Below, piece after piece: positions 26,345 through 36,181 of a stretch of 64,000 nucleotides of DNA. The translations under genes and the position numbers were made by a program. This DNA is from Oscillospiraceae bacterium. GTDB taxonomy: Bacteria > Bacillota > Clostridia > Oscillospirales > Ruminococcaceae. The notes beneath the pieces are model-generated. The model did no database searches. It saw only the letters and a program-made list of their open reading frames with translations, and was not told the origin of the DNA. Each line of letters starts with the position of its first letter. The first letter of the stretch is position 1. The stretch lies in contig WRBI01000005.1 in NCBI GenBank assembly GCA_009784625.1, positions 1 through 64,000 on the forward strand, written 5' to 3'.

Positions 26345-26492
26345 AGAGGCTGTCGGCAATAAGTTGTCTGGTGGGTTTTCGAACAAATTTAATGCGTTTA
26401 TTGTAACCCTGACGCCCCGCAAGGGCGGCGGGCAGAAAGGGTACGAAATTCGTCGAGAAAACATCAAAACGTTCTATTGTTGACAGCCCCTT
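26345..26492. repeat. MITE-like element (family E)
   Basis: TIR-like AGAGGCTGTCGGCAATA ... TATTGTTGACAGCCCCTT. Confidence 0.6.
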
Positions 26493-26602
26493 AAGATACA
26501 TGTTTAAAATGTACTAGCCCTAACCGGTCACTCATATACTGAACCATTCACCAATTCAAAGGCGGGTAAAGCGTGATTGCGTCGGTGTTTAGTAAAATGT
26601 GA

Positions 26603-27265
26603 GTGGAGGTAATAAAGATGGCGGCAGGCACGACGGGTGCGGCCAGGCGGCGGTACTACGCCCGGCATATCGCGCATTACACAAAGAAGAACAATACGCT
26701 CATCGGCCTTGGCGCCCTCTTTTTGATCGGTATGATCCTGGGCGCGGTTATCCTGCGCGGGGCGGGGGAGGAGACGGTTGGCCTGCTTGAGCGGGTGGTG
26801 GGCGGGTTTATCACCCGCCGCGCACAGTCGGGGCTGAGCGAAAACTTTTTCTCGGCTTTCGGTTCTTCCATGCTGTTTATACTGGTCTTGTTTGTCAGCG
26901 GGTTTTGCGCGATTGCCCAGCCGGTCATCTTGAGTATACCGCTCATACGCGGCCTTGGCTTTGGGTTTTCGGCGGCATCCCTCTATCTGCGTTACGGCGC
27001 TTCGGCCACCGGGATGGTCGGGGTGCTCATGCTGCCGGGTATGCTTCTCTCAACAGTGGCCATCCTGCTCTGCTGCAGGCAGTCACTCCGCCTTTCCGGC
27101 CGGTTTTTCGCGGCCATCCGCCCGTCGCCAGCAGGCAGCGAACCGGTGTTTTCACTGCGCAACTACTGTTTTGGCTATATATCTGCGGCCTGTTTGGTTG
27201 CCCTTAGCGCCTTTGCGGAAGCCGTTTTATACCTTGCATTTGCAAATTCCATCGTTTTAGGGTAA
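26603..27265 (+). CDS. SpoIIM-like stage II sporulation membrane protein
   Basis: Multi-TM with SpoIIM-like spacing; precedes recJ. Confidence 0.55.
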   Translation: MEVIKMAAGTTGAARRRYYARHIAHYTKKNNTLIGLGALFLIGMILGAVILRGAGEETVGLLERVVGGFITRRAQSGLSENFFSAFGSSMLFILVLFVSGFCAIAQPVILSIPLIRGLGFGFSAASLYLRYGASATGMVGVLMLPGMLLSTVAILLCCRQSLRLSGRFFAAIRPSPAGSEPVFSLRNYCFGYISAACLVALSAFAEAVLYLAFANSIVLG

Positions 27266-27313
27266 AATGTATTTCACCAAGGGGTACGGACGCAACAGCC
27301 TGCCTGTAGAAAT

Positions 27314-27473
27314 GAACCTGTGGTCAATAACGAGAAATGCACACGAGCCGAGCGATTTTTTCGCCAGGCAAGGAAATTTCCCGCAGGAATACTTTGTGTA
27401 TTCCAAGGGGAATTGATGAAGCATAGCGGAAAAATCGCCGATCGGGGGCGTTTTGGGTATTGACCACAGGTTC
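27314..27473. repeat. MITE (family B copy 1), 160 bp
   Basis: Perfect 16-bp TIR GAACCTGTGGTCAATA / TATTGACCACAGGTTC. Confidence 0.85.
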
Positions 27474-27502
27474 CAACACCATCCGCGAAGGGAACTTAAC
27501 TT

Positions 27503-29563
27503 GTGGGAATAAAACAATGGAATGTATCCCGCCCGCGGGAGGATGAAGTCGCCGCGCTCGCTGCGCAGACCGGGCTTTCAACGCTTCTTGCCCGCGTGCT
27601 CTGCGCCAGGGGACAAGGCTCACGCGAGCGGGTAGACGCTCTCTTTGTCGAAGAGACAACACTATCCGACCCTTACCGCATAAAAGATATGGACAAAGCG
27701 GTGGCGCGGATCAGACAGGCGGTCGAGAACAGCGAGCGGATTGCCGTCTTCGGCGACTACGACTGTGACGGAATCACCGCCACCGCCCTGATGACCGGCT
27801 ATCTGCAAGCGGTGGGCGCCAACGTCATCTATTCGGTTCCCGTCCGCGACTTGGACGGCTACGGCCTGAACATGGCCGCCGTCGATTTTTTACACAGCCA
27901 GAAAGTCGACCTCATCCTGACAGTGGATAACGGAATCTCATCCCACAAAGAGATTGAATACGCCGCCGGCCTGGGGATGGACACAGTGGTCACCGATCAT
28001 CACACCCCACAGGCTACTTTGCCGGACGCCGCTGCTGTCATCAACCCGCACCGCGCCGATTGTCAGAGCGGCCTGACCGAGCTTTCAGGCGTGGGGGTGG
28101 CTTTCAAGCTGGTCTGTGCGCTGGAAGACGACTTGACCGGGGACGAGATGCTTGAATATTACGCAGATCTTGCCATGATCGGCAGTGTGGCCGATGTTGT
28201 CCCGCTTTTGGGCGAAAACCGGGTGATTGTCCGCCGGGGGCTGGCGCAGCTCGCACAGTCCGACCGGGTTGGATTAAGCGCATTGATCGAGCGGGTTGGC
28301 CTGTCCGGCAAAGCGCTGACCACCGAGGCGATTGCCTTTAACATCATCCCGCGGCTGAACGCGGTCGGGCGGATGGGTCCTGTGGACGATGCAATTGAGC
28401 TGCTGTTAACCGACGATTACCCCTACGCCTGGGACATCTCAGAGCGGATGGAAGACTTAAACGAACAGCGAAAATCCATCGAGCAGGCCGTCTTCCGTGA
28501 AATCGAGGATAAACTGGCCGCCAACCCGTCCCTGCTGCAAGAGCGGCTGCTGATCCTGGCGGGCAAGGGCTGGCATCACGGGGTGGTCGGAATCGTATCC
28601 TCCCGTGTGATGGAAAAGACCGGCAAGCCCTGTATCCTATTTTCACTGGATGAGACCGAAGCGCGGGGGAGTGCCAGAAGCTTCTGCGGCTTTTCGATGA
28701 TTGAGGCGGTCACCGCCTGTAGTGCGCATTTAAGCCGATACGGCGGCCACACATTGGCCGCGGGGATGAGTGTACCCATCGAACATTATCAAGCTTTTGC
28801 CGATCAGATGCAGGCGTACGCCCGCACACACCACCCATTCATGCCCGCTCTGCCCATCGAGGTCGATTGTCCGCTTAAGCCGAGTGAGCTAAGTGTTGAA
28901 AACATTCGCACACTCGCGGCTATGGAGCCTTACGGAGCCGGGAACAAAGCGCCCTGTTTCCTGATCGAAAGGCTGACCGTTGACCGGATCACCCCAATCT
29001 CGGAGGGCAAGCACATCCGCATTTCCCTAATTGGTGAAAGCACAAGCTTTTCAGCGCTTTATTTTCGCAGGCGGGCCGGGGACTTCCCTTACCAAAGAGG
29101 GGATATGGTTGATCTGGTGGCCAGCGTGACCTTGTCCAATTACGCGGGCAAAACGCAGCTTTCGGTGATTGTCTGTGATATGCGGCCAAGCGGGGTAGAT
29201 CAAACGACCGCTATACGTGAGGGCCAGGCTTACGCCTGTTTTCTGCGGGGTGAGCAGGGTCCGGCCGAAGAAGTGGACTTGCTGCCCACCCGGGAGGATA
29301 TCGCCCTGGTCTATCGTACACTGCGCGGGGCGGGGTGCTACCGGCATTCGGCTGCCGAGCTTTACTACCATCTTCGCGAAAGCGGTATCGGCCACGCCAA
29401 AGTTCTGGCGGCCGTGGATATACTAATCGAGATGAAACTCGTCGAAGCCGGCGAGAAAGGCGGGCTGACCTGCCTGCCCAACCCGCCCAAAGTTGACTTG
29501 GAAGAAAGTGAACTGTTAAACAGGCTGAAAGCGCTAAACCCGATACATAACGAACATCCATAA
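27503..29563 (+). CDS. recJ: single-stranded-DNA-specific exonuclease
   Basis: DHH family: VFGDYDCDGITATALM, LILTVDNGISSHKEIEYA, TDHHTP. Confidence 0.93.
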   Translation: MGIKQWNVSRPREDEVAALAAQTGLSTLLARVLCARGQGSRERVDALFVEETTLSDPYRIKDMDKAVARIRQAVENSERIAVFGDYDCDGITATALMTGYLQAVGANVIYSVPVRDLDGYGLNMAAVDFLHSQKVDLILTVDNGISSHKEIEYAAGLGMDTVVTDHHTPQATLPDAAAVINPHRADCQSGLTELSGVGVAFKLVCALEDDLTGDEMLEYYADLAMIGSVADVVPLLGENRVIVRRGLAQLAQSDRVGLSALIERVGLSGKALTTEAIAFNIIPRLNAVGRMGPVDDAIELLLTDDYPYAWDISERMEDLNEQRKSIEQAVFREIEDKLAANPSLLQERLLILAGKGWHHGVVGIVSSRVMEKTGKPCILFSLDETEARGSARSFCGFSMIEAVTACSAHLSRYGGHTLAAGMSVPIEHYQAFADQMQAYARTHHPFMPALPIEVDCPLKPSELSVENIRTLAAMEPYGAGNKAPCFLIERLTVDRITPISEGKHIRISLIGESTSFSALYFRRRAGDFPYQRGDMVDLVASVTLSNYAGKTQLSVIVCDMRPSGVDQTTAIREGQAYACFLRGEQGPAEEVDLLPTREDIALVYRTLRGAGCYRHSAAELYYHLRESGIGHAKVLAAVDILIEMKLVEAGEKGGLTCLPNPPKVDLEESELLNRLKALNPIHNEHP

Positions 29564-29588
29564 CCTTAACACAGAAGGTGGTGAAACA

Positions 29589-31784
29589 TTGGACCGCATT
29601 GATGAACTGATCAGGAGCATGAAACAAAATGACGCCCAGTGTGACGCCGATAAGGTCAGGGCCGCGTTCGAGATGGCCGACTCCGCGCACGAGGGCCAGA
29701 TGCGCAAGTCGGGTGAGCCGTACATCATGCACCCGGTCGAGGTGGCCATCATTCTCGCCGATATGGGGATGGACACCGAATCGATTGTGGCCGCCCTGCT
29801 TCACGATGTGGTTGAGGACACCGATATCCCGCTTGAAGATTTGCGCAGACAGTTCGGGGATGAAACCGCCCATCTGGTGGACGGCGTAACAAAACTAAGC
29901 AAGATACCCTTTTCCTCCCGGGAAGAACATCAAGCCGAAAATGTCCGCAAGATGCTGATTGCCATGGCCAAAGATGTGCGGGTCATCATCATCAAGCTGG
30001 CCGACCGGCTGCACAACATGCGCACCATCGAGCATGTTTCCGAGCAGAAACAGCGGGACAAATCCCTTGAGACCATGGAAGTTTACGCCCCCATCGCCCA
30101 CCGGATGGGGATTCGCGCCATCAAAGAAGAACTTGAGGACATCTCGCTGCGCTACCTTGACCCCATCGCCTACCAGGAGATTTCCGCCCGCCTGCAAACC
30201 GGCAAGGAGGAGCGCGAAAAATTTCTAAGCCAGATTTTGCGCAAATTCCAGGAGCGGCTGCAAGGCCATTACAACAACCTTGCCATCGAGGGCAGGGTCA
30301 AGAGCATGTACAGCATCTACCGCAAGCTGTATGTACAGGGCCGCTCGTTTGACGAGATCTTTGATGTATACGCCATACGCGTGCTGGTTGATACGGTTAA
30401 TGAGTGCTACAATGTGCTGGGCGAAGTGCACGATATCTTCCGGCCGATTCCCAACCGGTTCAAGGATTATATCTCGACCCCAAAAGCCAATATGTACCAA
30501 AGCCTGCACACAACTGTTTTTGACAAGTCGGCCACCCCGTTTGAAGTGCAGATCCGCACTTTTGACATGCACCACACCGCCGAGTACGGGATCGCCGCCC
30601 ACTGGAAGTACAAAGTTGGCGTCCGGCAGGGGAAAGACTCGCTCGAAGAGAAGATCGCCTGGGTCCGCCAGCTGCTTGAATCCCAAAAAGATTCTGTGGA
30701 CGCCGGGGATATCATCGGCTCGATCAAGAGTGATTTGACCGCCGACGAAGTATATGTATTCACGCCCAAAGGGGATGTCATATCCCTCCCGCTTGGGGCT
30801 TCGATCATCGACTTTGCCTACGCAATCCACACCGAGGTCGGAAACAGGATGATCGGCGCGAAAATCGACGGGCGGATGGTCTCGCTTGATACGCAGGTGC
30901 ACACCGGCCAGATCATCAACATCATCACCACCAGCGCCAAAGACCACGGGCCCAGCCGCGATTGGATCAACATCGTCAAAACTTCCTCTACCCGTAGCAA
31001 GATCCGCGCCTGGTTCAAAAAAGAGCGGCGGGATGAAAACATCGCGCAAGGCAAAGCCGAGCTGGAAAAAGAGTTCAGGCGCAACAACATCCTGCTTGAC
31101 GACAAAGAGATGGAGGCCTTCCTGATCCGCCTGACCAAAAATCAGCGGCTCAACTCACTGGATGAGTTTTTGGCCGCCCTGGGCTATGGCGGAATATCCC
31201 TGAGCAAGATCATGCCCCGGATCAAAGAGCAGTACCAAAAACTCTATAAAGATACCGAATCGGAAGAAAAACGGCTGCAAAAACAAGTCGAGAAGGCCGC
31301 CGCCCAAAAGCCAAAGGCCGCGACCTCCGCCGTTATTGTCGAGGGGCTTGAAAATTGCCTGACCAAATACTCCAAGTGTTGTAACCCGCTGCCGGGGGAT
31401 CATATTATCGGGTTTATAACCCGCGGCCACGGGGTATCCATCCACACACAGTCCTGCTCAAATGTAGTCGGGCCTATGTTCGATTCCGAGCAGGCCGATC
31501 GATGGGTAGAGTGCCGGTGGGCCGACGTTGTCGAAAGAGAAGAGATGTTCAAATCAACGGTAGACATCTACGGGAAAGACCGGCCCGGTCTGCTCGTTGA
31601 CATCAGCATTGCCCTGAACAACATGCATGTGCCCATCTACGCGCTGACCGCCAAAGAGCAGCCGGGCGAGGGCACGGCCATCCAAATCACTTTTGGCATC
31701 CGCAACACCGAACAGCTCACCCATATCACCCGAAGCCTGCGCAAGATCGCCGGGGTTGACGGGGTCGAGCGCGCCATGCAGTAA
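29589..31784 (+). CDS. relA: bifunctional (p)ppGpp synthetase/hydrolase (Rel/SpoT)
   Basis: HD region AALLHDVVEDTDI, synthetase, TGS VYVFTPKGDVISLPLGASIIDFAYAIHTEVG, ACT. Confidence 0.97.
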   Translation: MDRIDELIRSMKQNDAQCDADKVRAAFEMADSAHEGQMRKSGEPYIMHPVEVAIILADMGMDTESIVAALLHDVVEDTDIPLEDLRRQFGDETAHLVDGVTKLSKIPFSSREEHQAENVRKMLIAMAKDVRVIIIKLADRLHNMRTIEHVSEQKQRDKSLETMEVYAPIAHRMGIRAIKEELEDISLRYLDPIAYQEISARLQTGKEEREKFLSQILRKFQERLQGHYNNLAIEGRVKSMYSIYRKLYVQGRSFDEIFDVYAIRVLVDTVNECYNVLGEVHDIFRPIPNRFKDYISTPKANMYQSLHTTVFDKSATPFEVQIRTFDMHHTAEYGIAAHWKYKVGVRQGKDSLEEKIAWVRQLLESQKDSVDAGDIIGSIKSDLTADEVYVFTPKGDVISLPLGASIIDFAYAIHTEVGNRMIGAKIDGRMVSLDTQVHTGQIINIITTSAKDHGPSRDWINIVKTSSTRSKIRAWFKKERRDENIAQGKAELEKEFRRNNILLDDKEMEAFLIRLTKNQRLNSLDEFLAALGYGGISLSKIMPRIKEQYQKLYKDTESEEKRLQKQVEKAAAQKPKAATSAVIVEGLENCLTKYSKCCNPLPGDHIIGFITRGHGVSIHTQSCSNVVGPMFDSEQADRWVECRWADVVEREEMFKSTVDIYGKDRPGLLVDISIALNNMHVPIYALTAKEQPGEGTAIQITFGIRNTEQLTHITRSLRKIAGVDGVERAMQ

Positions 31785-31796
31785 GGGGGATAAGCT

Positions 31797-32258
31797 ATGC
31801 GCATCATACTCCAGCGGGTAAACGCCGCCGCCGTCACCATTAACGGCAAAGACAGGCACGCGGTCGGCGCGGGGCTTGCCGCACTGGTCGGTTTCGGCCA
31901 CGGGGACAGCGAAAAACAGGCCGACTATCTGGCGGCCAAGATGGCCGAACTGCGGATATTCAACGACGAGAACGGACAGATGAACCGCTCACTGCTCGAC
32001 ATTGGGGGCGAGTGCTTGATTGTCCCCAACTTTACCTTGTACGCAAACGCGAAAAAGGGGAGGCGGCCATCTTTCACCGACTCGATGGAACCGGGCAAGG
32101 CAAGTGCTTTGTTCGATTATTTTGTGGATGTCGTCAAGACAAAGGGCGTGGGCGTAAAAACCGGGGAGTTCGGCGCGAGTATGCTGGTTGAAATTGAAAA
32201 CAACGGGCCGGTGACCATCATCCTGGACACAGATGAAATCATGCCGGCCGGCAAATAA
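31797..32258 (+). CDS. dtd: D-aminoacyl-tRNA deacylase
   Basis: MRIILQRVNAAAVTI...; PNFTLYANAKKGRRPSF; ENNGPVTIILDT. Confidence 0.97.
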   Translation: MRIILQRVNAAAVTINGKDRHAVGAGLAALVGFGHGDSEKQADYLAAKMAELRIFNDENGQMNRSLLDIGGECLIVPNFTLYANAKKGRRPSFTDSMEPGKASALFDYFVDVVKTKGVGVKTGEFGASMLVEIENNGPVTIILDTDEIMPAGK

Positions 32259-32277
32259 TCGACAGGGGGCGTGTCAG

Positions 32278-32907
32278 GTGAACCTTACCATCATACCGGC
32301 CGGGATGCTGGGTACCAACTGCTATCTGCTCCGCTCGGAATCGGGCAATGCCGCGCTCATCGACCCCGGCGGCCAGCCGGAAAAGATCGCGGATATCCTT
32401 GAGCGCGCGGGCGGAAAGCTCAAGTACATCCTGCTCACCCACGGCCACTACGATCACACCGGCGGGGTGAAATATCTGATCGAAAAATACCCCGAAGCCG
32501 AGTGCTTTATCGGGAAAGGCGACAAAGAGCTGCTGGTTGACCGGGAAAAGGCGGCCTTCATGCTCCGCGGGCTGGACTGGGATACTTACCACCTGCCCCA
32601 AACAAAAGAGCTGAGCGAGGGCGACGAGATCACGCTGGATGAAATAACCATAAAAGTGATCGAGACCCCCGGCCACAGCGTGGGCGGTGTCTGCTATATA
32701 ACCGGCGACCTCATCTTCTCGGGGGATACGCTTTTCCTGGAAACCGTCGGCCGGTGTGACCTTTACGGCGGCGACTTCGACGTTCTGCGAAGCTCGCTGG
32801 CCCGGCTGTCCGCGCTGGAGGGCGACTTTACCGTTTATCCCGGTCACGGCGAGCCGACCACACTCAGCCATGAGCGGCAGCACAACCCGTATATGAACGG
32901 CAGATGA
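32278..32907 (+). CDS. MBL-fold hydrolase (glyoxalase II-like)
   Basis: THGHYDHTGG, ETPGHSVGGVCYI, FSGDTLF. Confidence 0.9.
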   Translation: MNLTIIPAGMLGTNCYLLRSESGNAALIDPGGQPEKIADILERAGGKLKYILLTHGHYDHTGGVKYLIEKYPEAECFIGKGDKELLVDREKAAFMLRGLDWDTYHLPQTKELSEGDEITLDEITIKVIETPGHSVGGVCYITGDLIFSGDTLFLETVGRCDLYGGDFDVLRSSLARLSALEGDFTVYPGHGEPTTLSHERQHNPYMNGR

Positions 32908-34388
32908 CGCTCGAAGTTCTCGGCCACGACCACGCTTATGAAATGGAGTGCCTTGTCCGCCTGTTTTGTCCCGGAGCGTTGATTTCGGTTACGCAGACGC
33001 CGGGTGAGCCGGGGGAGGGGCGCATTACCACCCGGCTGGAACAAGACGGCGGGCGGGTAAAACTCAGCGCCGCGGTTTGTTTGGGCGGATACATGGGTGA
33101 AGCGGCCGACGTGGTGGACGCGGATATCCCCGAAAAAGGCTGGGAGGTTCAGCGCCGGTTGAGTGTTCTGTTGTTCGGCCTGCTCTGCGAGCAATCGGGA
33201 ATCCGCCCGCCCTGGGGGATTTTAACCGGGGTTCGGCCGGTCAACCTATGCCGAAAGCTGATGGCCCGCTTCGGCCTGCGTGCTGATCAGCTGGCCGGCA
33301 TACTCGCCCAAGACTACAAAGTCCTGCCCGAAAAAGCGGTGCTTGCACTGGGCATCTTACACACGCAAAACGACATCTTAGCAACAGGTAAGCCGCGGGA
33401 CTACAGCCTTTACGTGAGTATCCCGTTTTGCCCGACCCGCTGCCTCTACTGCTCGTTTGTCTCCCACGCCATCGACAAAGCGGCCAAACTGCTGCCCGAT
33501 TATCTGCGGCTGCTTGATGACGAACTCGCCGCCATCGGCGCGCTGGCCAAAAACCTCGGGCTGCGGCTGCGCAGCGTCTACATGGGCGGGGGGACGCCGA
33601 CCACGCTTACACCCGGCCAATTGCGGGGTTTGCTGAGCGCGGTTGCAAACAATTTCCCGGTTTCCGACGCGCAGGAATACACGGTCGAAGCCGGCCGCCC
33701 CGACTCGATCACCCGCGAAAAGCTCAGCGTGCTCAAAGACTTTGGGGTAAGCCGAATCAGCGTGAACCCCCAGGTTATGGACGATGAGATACTCAAATCC
33801 ATCGGGCGAAAGCACACATCCGCCCAAACGCTTGAAGCGATGGCTTTAGCCCGCGAAATTGGGTTTGAGAACATAAACATGGACTTGATCGCCGGCCTGC
33901 CCGGCCTGACACCCGAGCGCTTTGCGGATACGCTCAGCCGGGTGATCGCCCTGCGGCCGGAAAATTTGACCGTACACACACTGACCGTCAAGCGCTCATC
34001 CGACCTGCGGGCGAGAGAAGGTGCTTTCGCGCGGGAAGCCGATATCCACGGTCAGCTTGCTTTTGCCGGACAAGCACTTGGCAAAGCCGGTTACTTTCCG
34101 TATTACCTGTACCGGCAGCAGGGAACCCCCCACAACCTTGAAAACACCGGGTATTGCCTGCCCGGCAAAGAGGGGCTGTACAACATCCACAGCATGGAGG
34201 ACGCCCACACAATCCTGGCGGCCGGCGCGGGCGGGGTCACCAAACTTCGCGGTGAGCGGGACAAACTGGGGCGGGTGTTCAATTACAAGTACCCCTACGA
34301 GTATATCAGCGGGTTTGCGGATATGCTGGCCCGAAAGCAAGAGATGGCAGACTTTTTTAAAAAGGATGGTAAAATCGATGCAACCTAA
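32904..34388 (+). CDS. hemZ: HemZ-like coproporphyrinogen dehydrogenase (radical SAM)
   Basis: SIPFCPTRCLYCSF, YMGGGTPTTL. Confidence 0.85.
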   Translation: MTLEVLGHDHAYEMECLVRLFCPGALISVTQTPGEPGEGRITTRLEQDGGRVKLSAAVCLGGYMGEAADVVDADIPEKGWEVQRRLSVLLFGLLCEQSGIRPPWGILTGVRPVNLCRKLMARFGLRADQLAGILAQDYKVLPEKAVLALGILHTQNDILATGKPRDYSLYVSIPFCPTRCLYCSFVSHAIDKAAKLLPDYLRLLDDELAAIGALAKNLGLRLRSVYMGGGTPTTLTPGQLRGLLSAVANNFPVSDAQEYTVEAGRPDSITREKLSVLKDFGVSRISVNPQVMDDEILKSIGRKHTSAQTLEAMALAREIGFENINMDLIAGLPGLTPERFADTLSRVIALRPENLTVHTLTVKRSSDLRAREGAFAREADIHGQLAFAGQALGKAGYFPYYLYRQQGTPHNLENTGYCLPGKEGLYNIHSMEDAHTILAAGAGGVTKLRGERDKLGRVFNYKYPYEYISGFADMLARKQEMADFFKKDGKIDAT

Positions 34389-35328
34389 ACAGTTCCTCGA
34401 AAAGAAGTACACCCCGCTCGAATTGTCCGGTATTGTGCAGATGGCCGAAAAAGACCCGTTGTCCCTGGTTGCCCGCTCGGAGGATTACTATCACCATCAG
34501 GTAGAGATGGCTATGCTGCGCATAAAAAAGAATATGCCAAACTACAAGTTTGTTCTGCTCTGCGGCCCTTCGGCATCCGGCAAAACGACCACCGCCTACA
34601 AACTTAAAGAAAGTTTGATTCAAAACGGGATGCGCGCCCGGGTAGTTTCGATGGATAATTTTTTCATCGGGCGGGAAAACTATCCCAAACTGCCGGATGG
34701 CTCACCGGATATGGAATCTGTTTATACACTCGACTTAAAGCTGCTCAACAAATGCTTTAACGAGCTGCAAACCACCGGCAAAAGCCTGCTGCCCAAATTC
34801 GACTTCGTAAGCCAGAAGTTAATCCTGGAGGCGCACCCGGTCGATATCACCGGCGGGGACGTACTGATCATGGAAGGGATTCACGCCCTAAACCCCGAAG
34901 TGCTCAGCGATATCCCAAACGAGAATGTCATGCGCATTTACGCCAGTGTCCGCTCAAAGTTTGTCAGCGGCGAAGAGGATATCCTCATCCCGAAAGATAT
35001 ACGGCTGATGCGAAGGCTTGTGCGGGACGACAAATTCCGCTCACTCTCGCCCATCGAGACGCTGAAAACCTGGGAAAACGTGCTGGACGGTGAGCGCAAG
35101 TACATCAACCCCTACCGCGACGATGTCGATATCAAGCTGGACAACACAATCGACTACGAAGTTTGTGTCTGGCGCTTTATGCTCCAAAACCAGCTGGACA
35201 TCGGCGGACCGGAGGGTTTTTGCGACTACCCGGCCATCTACCGCATCTTCAAGGGGCTCACGCGTTTCCCGAGCATTGACCCGGCCAGCATCCCGGCCGA
35301 CAGCCTTTTGCGCGAGTTTATTGGGTAA
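34378..35328 (+). CDS. uridine kinase/phosphoribulokinase-like nucleoside kinase
   Basis: Walker A LLCGPSASGKTTTAYKL; VLIMEGIHALNPE. Confidence 0.85.
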   Translation: MQPKQFLEKKYTPLELSGIVQMAEKDPLSLVARSEDYYHHQVEMAMLRIKKNMPNYKFVLLCGPSASGKTTTAYKLKESLIQNGMRARVVSMDNFFIGRENYPKLPDGSPDMESVYTLDLKLLNKCFNELQTTGKSLLPKFDFVSQKLILEAHPVDITGGDVLIMEGIHALNPEVLSDIPNENVMRIYASVRSKFVSGEEDILIPKDIRLMRRLVRDDKFRSLSPIETLKTWENVLDGERKYINPYRDDVDIKLDNTIDYEVCVWRFMLQNQLDIGGPEGFCDYPAIYRIFKGLTRFPSIDPASIPADSLLREFIG

Positions 35329-35426
35329 TTTTGTTCAAACTTTAATCTTCCGTTCACGCTCGCGCAATGAATTTAGTCTATAGTTAACTTATTATAAACC
35401 GGCGACAACAACAAGGAGTGATAACC

Positions 35427-35840
35427 ATGAACACATTTGAAGAGCTTTTTGACGATCTGAAAGGCAAGGCAAAAACCGTTTACGGCACCGCGTCCAAGAT
35501 GACCAGCGACGCGGTGGATATCGGCAAAGTCCGCTACCAGATCAAGCAGACCCAGTGGGAGATCGAAAAGACCTACGCGAGAATCGGCGCGGTCGTCTAC
35601 GAATCCAAAAAAGGCGGAGAAAACCTGGACGATGTGATCGCGCTGGCCATTGCCGAAGTCGACGCCCACAACGAGCGGCTGGAAGAACTTGAGCGGCGTC
35701 TGCGCTCTTACAAGCGGGTGGACAAGTGCCCGGCCTGCGGAAAAGAAAATGACGTGGACGCGAGCTTTTGCTCCCGCTGCGGCGCGACTTTGGTGCGCGA
35801 ACAACCGGTAGAAGAACCCGAGAACGAGGGCGAAGAATAA
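35427..35840 (+). CDS. zinc-ribbon protein
   Basis: C-terminal CPACGKENDVDASFCSRCGATL. Confidence 0.75.
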   Translation: MNTFEELFDDLKGKAKTVYGTASKMTSDAVDIGKVRYQIKQTQWEIEKTYARIGAVVYESKKGGENLDDVIALAIAEVDAHNERLEELERRLRSYKRVDKCPACGKENDVDASFCSRCGATLVREQPVEEPENEGEE

Positions 35841-35955
35841 TTTTGGGACACGAATACACAAGCGCGGACGGTAAGCCAAAGCGGCTCACGTCTGCGCTTG
35901 TACGCATATTATAGTCAAAATCTGTATAAGTTGTCTTAGGTAGATTTATCGGTAT

Positions 35956-36149
35956 TATAGTGAACAAACACAAAAAAACAGAGCACTTTTGCGGCCTGTT
36001 TCGCGCTCCCGGCTTCAACAGGCGCTGTGCCGCCGGCAGTTGCAGGCGCGCATGGCGGCGGCATTAAGAAGCCTGCCTTCGCCGCCACCCTTGCCGGACA
36101 CAAAACATCCGCGCAAAGCCTGCTTCGTTTTTCAAGTTTGTCAACTATA
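35956..36149. repeat. MITE-like element, family C copy 1
   Basis: TATAGTGAACAAACAC... ...GTTTGTCAACTATA; similar to 57.26-57.45 kb (gcggcctgttt.gcgctcc..., gcctgccttcgccgc.). Confidence 0.75.
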
Positions 36150-36181
36150 ACTGCACAATTTCTCAGTTAGGAGTTGTTTGT

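Noticed and set aside
30225-31049. 274-aa minus-strand ORF opposite relA
   Set aside because: Antisense shadow of a strongly conserved gene.
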